A DNA stretch of 14,802 bases from contig JAFGJR010000156.1 in NCBI GenBank assembly GCA_016928975.1, positions 1-14,802 of the forward strand, given 5' to 3'. The notes beneath the pieces are model-generated. The model was not told the origin of the DNA. It searched no databases and saw only the letters and a program-made list of their open reading frames with translations. Both the position numbers and the translations under genes were made by a program. Shown here in pieces: positions 14,567 to 14,802 of the stretch. Source of the stretch: Sedimentisphaerales bacterium. Its GTDB lineage: Bacteria; Planctomycetota; Phycisphaerae; Sedimentisphaerales; SG8-4. Numbering within the stretch: position 1 is the first letter of the stretch; each line of letters starts with the position of its first letter.

Positions 14567-14802
14567 ATGGGGAGCGCACTGTTCAGTAGACGGCAGGTCC
14601 TCACGGCCGTAGGCATGACGGTCCTGGGACTCCATGCCTCTGTCGGTCCCGGCCAGGGCAACCCTGCCCGGCGAAGGCCCAGCTTTGTGTTCTTCCTGGT
14701 GGACGATTTGGGTTGGAAAGACCTGGGGTGCTTCGGCAGCATGTTCTATGAGACGCCCAACATCGATCGGCTGGCGGCGCAGGGGATGCGGTTCACGAAC
14801 GC
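14567..14802 (+). CDS. Sulfatase, N-terminal part, Tat-exported (runs off the right edge)
   Basis: Seventy-eight complete codons are present. The N-terminus carries a twin-arginine signal: SRRQVL at residues 7-12, then a hydrophobic stretch to about residue 26. The mature part opens with [19 protein letters not shown], in which Asp46-Asp47 are the calcium-binding pair of type I sulfatases, and [18 protein letters not shown], a hallmark of the family. The catalytic Cys/Ser-x-Pro-Ser-Arg, modified to formylglycine, lies beyond the window. It should hydrolyse sulfate esters outside the cytoplasm, probably on algal or host polysaccharides, but the substrate is unknown. The start follows GGAGG (14554-14558) by 8 nt; the overlapping ATG at 14563 hits a stop after eight codons. 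It sits 16 nt after leuD in the same orientation, although its function is unrelated to leucine synthesis. Confidence 0.9.
   Translation, partial: MGSALFSRRQVLTAVGMTVLGLHASVGPGQGNPARRRPSFVFFLVDDLGWKDLGCFGSMFYETPNIDRLAAQGMRFTN

Overview
The window reads as a GC-rich chromosomal segment of a planctomycete, most likely near the Phycisphaerae. The organism call is inference. It rests on a Tat-exported sulfatase, a BlaI/BlaR1-type pair whose receptor carries carboxypeptidase-regulatory-like repeats, an exported mannonate-dehydratase-like enzyme, a long BASS transporter, and AT-rich and GTAGCA-type dispersed repeats in gene junctions. No rRNA, tRNA or CRISPR array was seen.

Layout. Positions 1-1897 hold a restriction-modification remnant: a PD-(D/E)xK nuclease reading frame broken by an in-frame amber codon, followed by an intact DNA methyltransferase. 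A membrane acyltransferase (2010-3173) converges on a small Cys-rich DUF6485-type gene (3359-3553, minus). The gap between them is filled almost exactly by a nested-palindrome element. After a sparse stretch come the minus-strand blaI-like repressor and M56 receptor (3993-6927), which overlap by 8 nt and have a promoter with overlapping dyads. On the plus strand a BASS-family transporter (7171-8490) overlaps by 14 nt a Tat-signal enolase-superfamily dehydratase (8477-9814). A gene-poor, less GC-rich stretch follows (9815-10532).

The right third is a leucine-biosynthesis cluster, leuA - leuC - leuD, with no leuB in view. Each junction carries a different repeat. A compact palindromic element (10533-10610) lies just before the leuA ribosome binding site. 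An AT-rich inverted-repeat cassette without an ORF (12184-12301) lies between leuA and leuC. A cassette encoding a four-helix-bundle protein of the 23S rRNA intervening-sequence (S23/IVP) family lies between leuC and leuD. A Tat-exported sulfatase begins 16 nt after leuD and runs off the right edge.

The most interesting signal is the four-helix-bundle cassette. Its flanks are inverted AT-rich arrays that could pair in the leuCD transcript and enclose the ORF, the arrangement known for IVS elements in 23S rRNA. Related AT-rich repeat sequence occurs in the leuA-leuC gap and, translated in frame, inside the M56 receptor gene.
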